From the NCBI GenBank assembly GCA_016215305.1, contig JACRKI010000162.1:1-7118 (forward strand): a DNA stretch of 7,118 bases, in the 5' to 3' direction. Numbering within the stretch: position 1 is the stretch's first letter; every line of letters begins with the position of its first letter. The notes below the pieces were generated by a model, which saw only the letters and a list, made by a program, of their open reading frames with translations, did not search any database and was not told where the DNA came from. The DNA is from Candidatus Woesearchaeota archaeon (GTDB taxonomy: Archaea > Nanobdellota > Nanobdellia > Woesearchaeales > DSVV01). This document shows, piece by piece, positions 5,321 to 7,118 of the stretch. The position numbers were made by a program, and so were the translations under genes.

Positions 5321-5968
5321 ATGATAAAGGGAGTCATTTTTGATATGGACGGAGTGATAGTGGATTCAGAGCCGCTGCATGAAGAATGCGAGAAAAAAGT
5401 AATGAAAGAGTACGGCATAAAATTAACGCCGGAAACTTTTGCAGAAGTAAAAGGGTTGCGAGATAAGGAATCGTTTGCGTATTACACGCAAAAATTTAAT
5501 ATCAATGAAAGACCAGAAATACTGATGCAGAAAAAAATGCTGCTCTACAACAAACTTATGAAATCACGGCTCAAAGTCTATCCGGGATTCAAGTCGTTGG
5601 CAAAACAATGCAAGCAGAAATTCAAAGTTGGTCTTGCAACCTCTTCATCAAAAGAAGCAGTGAGTGTCATTCTGAAGGAATTTGATATGAAGCATTTATT
5701 TGATGCGATTGTGACAGCAGAAGATGTGAGTTTATCAAAACCATACCCTGAATCATATCTGAAGATTGCGGAAAAACTTCATGTCAAGGCAAATCAGTGT
5801 TTAGTGATTGAAGATACTGTGCATGGAATTACTGCGGCAAAAACAGCAGGAGCAAAATGTGTTGCAGTGACGCATACATTCACGAAAAAAAGATTGCAGG
5901 AAACAAGTGCAGATCATATTGTGAGTAGTTTGCGCAGTTTAAAGATTGAATATATGAAGAAATTATAG
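5321..5968 (+). CDS. HAD-superfamily hydrolase, beta-phosphoglucomutase-like
   Basis: 215 residues from ATG 5321, the usual length for this subfamily. Motif I is FDMDGVIVDSEPLH with nucleophile Asp8 and general acid/base Asp10. An alpha-helical cap (about residues 15-85) follows, typical of subclass I. Motif II is ATSSS (106-110), motif III Lys140 in SKPYPESYL, and motif IV VIEDTVHGITAAKTAG with the metal-binding ED at 164-165. Members remove phosphate from, or isomerise, small sugar phosphates. The gene lies between glmU and glmS, so a sugar phosphate from amino-sugar metabolism is a reasonable guess, not shown. Start choice: MIKGVIFDMDG fits family starts; GTG 5294 and ATG 5306 are in frame but lie in a hairpin. 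No ribosome-binding site is near any of them. It is the only gene here ending in TAG, and its last 14 codons are repeated 129 bases downstream. Confidence 0.87.
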   Translation: MIKGVIFDMDGVIVDSEPLHEECEKKVMKEYGIKLTPETFAEVKGLRDKESFAYYTQKFNINERPEILMQKKMLLYNKLMKSRLKVYPGFKSLAKQCKQKFKVGLATSSSKEAVSVILKEFDMKHLFDAIVTAEDVSLSKPYPESYLKIAEKLHVKANQCLVIEDTVHGITAAKTAGAKCVAVTHTFTKKRLQETSADHIVSSLRSLKIEYMKKL

Positions 5969-5996
5969 TTAAAAGGAGTAAGATTTATTGATGAGC

Positions 5997-6049
5997 GTAC
6001 GACCGAACAAAGTGAGTGTCGTACCCGATCTCGCTTCGCAGTTGGCGAA
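5997..6049. repeat. Two tandem palindromes after the HAD gene
   Basis: GTACGAC (5997-6003) pairs with GTCGTAC (6018-6024) as a perfect 7-bp stem. Immediately after, TTCGC (6035-6039) pairs with GCGAA (6045-6049) around a 5-base loop. The 9-mer at 6031-6039 is the reverse complement of GCGAAGCGA at 1567-1575, so it carries the GCGAAGC mini-hairpin on the minus strand. The pair lies between the end of the HAD gene and the second copy of its 3' end. Confidence 0.5.
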
Positions 6050-6054
6050 AGAAC

Positions 6055-6097
6055 TAGTTTGCGCAGTTTAAAGATTGCTCATATGAAAAAGTTCTAA
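6055..6097 (+). pseudogene. Second, diverged copy of the 3' end of the HAD gene
   Basis: Bases 6055-6077 are identical to 5926-5948 (23 bases). The next 20 (6078-6097) match 5949-5968 at 13 positions. Both encode SLRSLKI..MKK plus one residue and a stop: EYMKKL-TAG in the gene, AHMKKF-TAA in the copy. Two of the differences are silent Lys codons. The offset is exactly 129 bases, a multiple of three, and the frame between the copies is open apart from the TAG. It has no start of its own and is probably a remnant of duplication. Confidence 0.6.
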
Positions 6098-6174
6098 GAA
6101 AAATCATAAAGAACAGGTTTTCATAAGCTTTAAGAACATCGTATGAAGAATAAATGTATGTGTGAAAGAAGAGA

Positions 6175-6179
6175 GGGAG
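6175..6179 (+). promoter_or_regulatory. Shine-Dalgarno site for glmS
   Basis: GGGAG at 6175-6179, within purine-rich GAGAGGGAG, lies 10 bases before ATG 6190. This is the best ribosome-binding site in the window. It suggests that glmS is translated from a message with a leader, either from the HAD promoter or from one not recognised in 6072-6170. Confidence 0.6.
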
Positions 6180-6189
6180 TCTTGAAAAT

Positions 6190-7118
6190 ATGTGTGGCAT
6201 TGTTGGAATAATTCAAAAGCAAAAATTTTCAGTGAAGACAAAACTCCTGAAAGCATTGAAACGTTTGGAATATCGAGGCTATGACTCTGTCGGCTTTGCA
6301 ACAAAAGAAGGAGTTGTCAAAAAACAAGTGGGAAGTATTCAAACTTTTATGACGAGTCTTGAAAAAGATTATGAAACAAATGTTGGGATTGCGCATACAA
6401 GATGGGCAACGCATGGCGGGGTGACACAGCTGAATGCGCATCCGCATTTTAACAATGACGCAACCTTGTTTGTGGCGCACAATGGAATTATTGAGAATTA
6501 TCAGGAAATAAAAACAGCGCTCCAAAAGAAAGGCGTGATTTTCTTATCGCAAACAGATTCAGAAATCATTCCGCATTTGGTAGAAGAACAGATCAAAGCA
6601 GGAAAAACATTGAAGCAAGCAATTATAGGATTGATGAATGAGTTGAAAGGAACCTATGGGATTCTTATCTTTGAAAAAGAAAAAGACACGTTGTATGCGC
6701 TCAAAAAAGATTCTCCGCTTGCGTTGGGGATACGAAAAGATGGTTTTACGTTGGGATCAGATATTTATGCGTTTAGTGACGAGACAAAAGAAGCAATTTT
6801 CTTTGAAGACAATGAGTTTGCAATCTTGACACCAGAGCACTATCAGTTTTATAATAAACAAGGCGAAGAGATTCAAAAGCACGTGCAGGAGTTTGATTGG
6901 CAGGCAGAAGAAGAAGAAAAATTGCAGTTTGAGCACTACATGATTAAAGAAATTAAAGAACAGCCTGCAGTGGCAAGACGCCTGTTAAATTCATTTGCAA
7001 CAACGCAAAAAGAAAAACTGCAGAAATTTGTTGAGCTTTTCAAACAATACAAAAAAATTATTTTTGTTGCGTCAGGGACAAGTTATCACGCGGCATTGGT
7101 TGGTTGTATTCTTCTTAA
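6190..7118 (+). CDS. glmS: Glutamine--fructose-6-phosphate aminotransferase, N-terminal half
   Basis: The frame is open to the right edge, giving 309 of about 600 residues; the TAA at 7116-7118 is out of frame. GlmS makes glucosamine-6-phosphate from fructose-6-phosphate and glutamine. The start is fixed by MCGIVGI: after removal of Met, Cys is the N-terminal nucleophile of the class II glutaminase domain. Further glutaminase landmarks are LEYRGYDSVG (26-35; usual form YDSAG), RWATHGG (71-77), NAHPH (82-86), HNGIIENY (97-104) and QTDSE (121-125). The linker into the isomerase half has FEHYMIKEIKEQP (247-259), which is highly typical, and the first SIS domain begins with VASGTSYHA (293-301), the sugar-phosphate-binding loop. 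No break is seen. It completes the UDP-GlcNAc route together with glmM and glmU. Confidence 0.93.
   Translation, partial: MCGIVGIIQKQKFSVKTKLLKALKRLEYRGYDSVGFATKEGVVKKQVGSIQTFMTSLEKDYETNVGIAHTRWATHGGVTQLNAHPHFNNDATLFVAHNGIIENYQEIKTALQKKGVIFLSQTDSEIIPHLVEEQIKAGKTLKQAIIGLMNELKGTYGILIFEKEKDTLYALKKDSPLALGIRKDGFTLGSDIYAFSDETKEAIFFEDNEFAILTPEHYQFYNKQGEEIQKHVQEFDWQAEEEEKLQFEHYMIKEIKEQPAVARRLLNSFATTQKEKLQKFVELFKQYKKIIFVASGTSYHAALVGCILL

Noticed and set aside
5991..6071. Small 26-codon frame (starting MSVRPNKVS) after the HAD gene, with GGAG 12 bases upstream
   Set aside because: It runs through the two palindromes and ends inside the duplicated HAD tail in another frame; no sign of selection on the peptide can be seen.
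7116..7118. TAA at the window end as the stop of glmS
   Set aside because: It is out of frame with the glmS reading frame, and the protein is only half of the usual length there; the gene continues past the window.

Overview
The window reads as a DNA segment from a small-genome archaeon, most likely a DPANN lineage (Woesearchaeota/Pacearchaeota-like). The reasons are an AK6/Fap7-type adenylate kinase (an archaeal/eukaryotic family), TATA boxes about 30-35 bases upstream of start codons with almost no leader, an archaeal ST0452-like GlmU, and a coiled-coil/winged-helix protein starting MGILDIF of a kind I associate with these lineages. The lineage is an inference from gene content; no rRNA is present. 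The genes use the standard code, all lie on the + strand, and their codons are AT-rich.

Layout: (1) 2-250, the 3' end of an AK6/Fap7 adenylate kinase. (2) 251-446, a gap with a large inverted repeat (344-403) directly upstream of a TATA box. (3) 447-1412, a coiled-coil protein with a C-terminal winged helix. (4) 1413-1975, a 563-base non-coding stretch of unusual structure: a ~96-base imperfect inverted repeat, a hairpin carrying a GCGAAGC mini-hairpin core, two dense clusters of CAATG/CATTG units either side of a polypyrimidine tract, and a perfect 18-bp inverted repeat that straddles the putative promoter of the next gene. (5) 1976-2533, a Nudix-family protein. (6) 2558-5204, glmM and glmU. 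(7) 5205-5320, a leader-like gap with a hairpin over candidate start codons. (8) 5321-5968, a HAD hydrolase of the beta-phosphoglucomutase-like type. (9) 5969-6189, a gap with tandem palindromes and a second, diverged copy of the 3' end of the HAD gene. (10) 6190-7118, glmS, cut by the window edge.

glmS, glmM and glmU together encode the route from fructose-6-phosphate and glutamine to UDP-N-acetylglucosamine: GlmS makes glucosamine-6-phosphate, GlmM isomerises it to glucosamine-1-phosphate, and GlmU acetylates and uridylylates it. The product would feed surface glycan or protein glycosylation. GlmM looks bacterial in type while GlmU looks archaeal in type, so the pathway may be of mixed origin. 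The HAD protein sits inside the cluster and may act on a sugar phosphate, but its substrate cannot be read from the sequence.

I see no CRISPR array, transposase, tRNA or clear defence system. The most unusual material is the non-coding DNA: recurring palindromes with a GAA loop, the CAATG/CATTG clusters, operator-like inverted repeats sharing an AAAATTTTG core, and the partly duplicated HAD tail.
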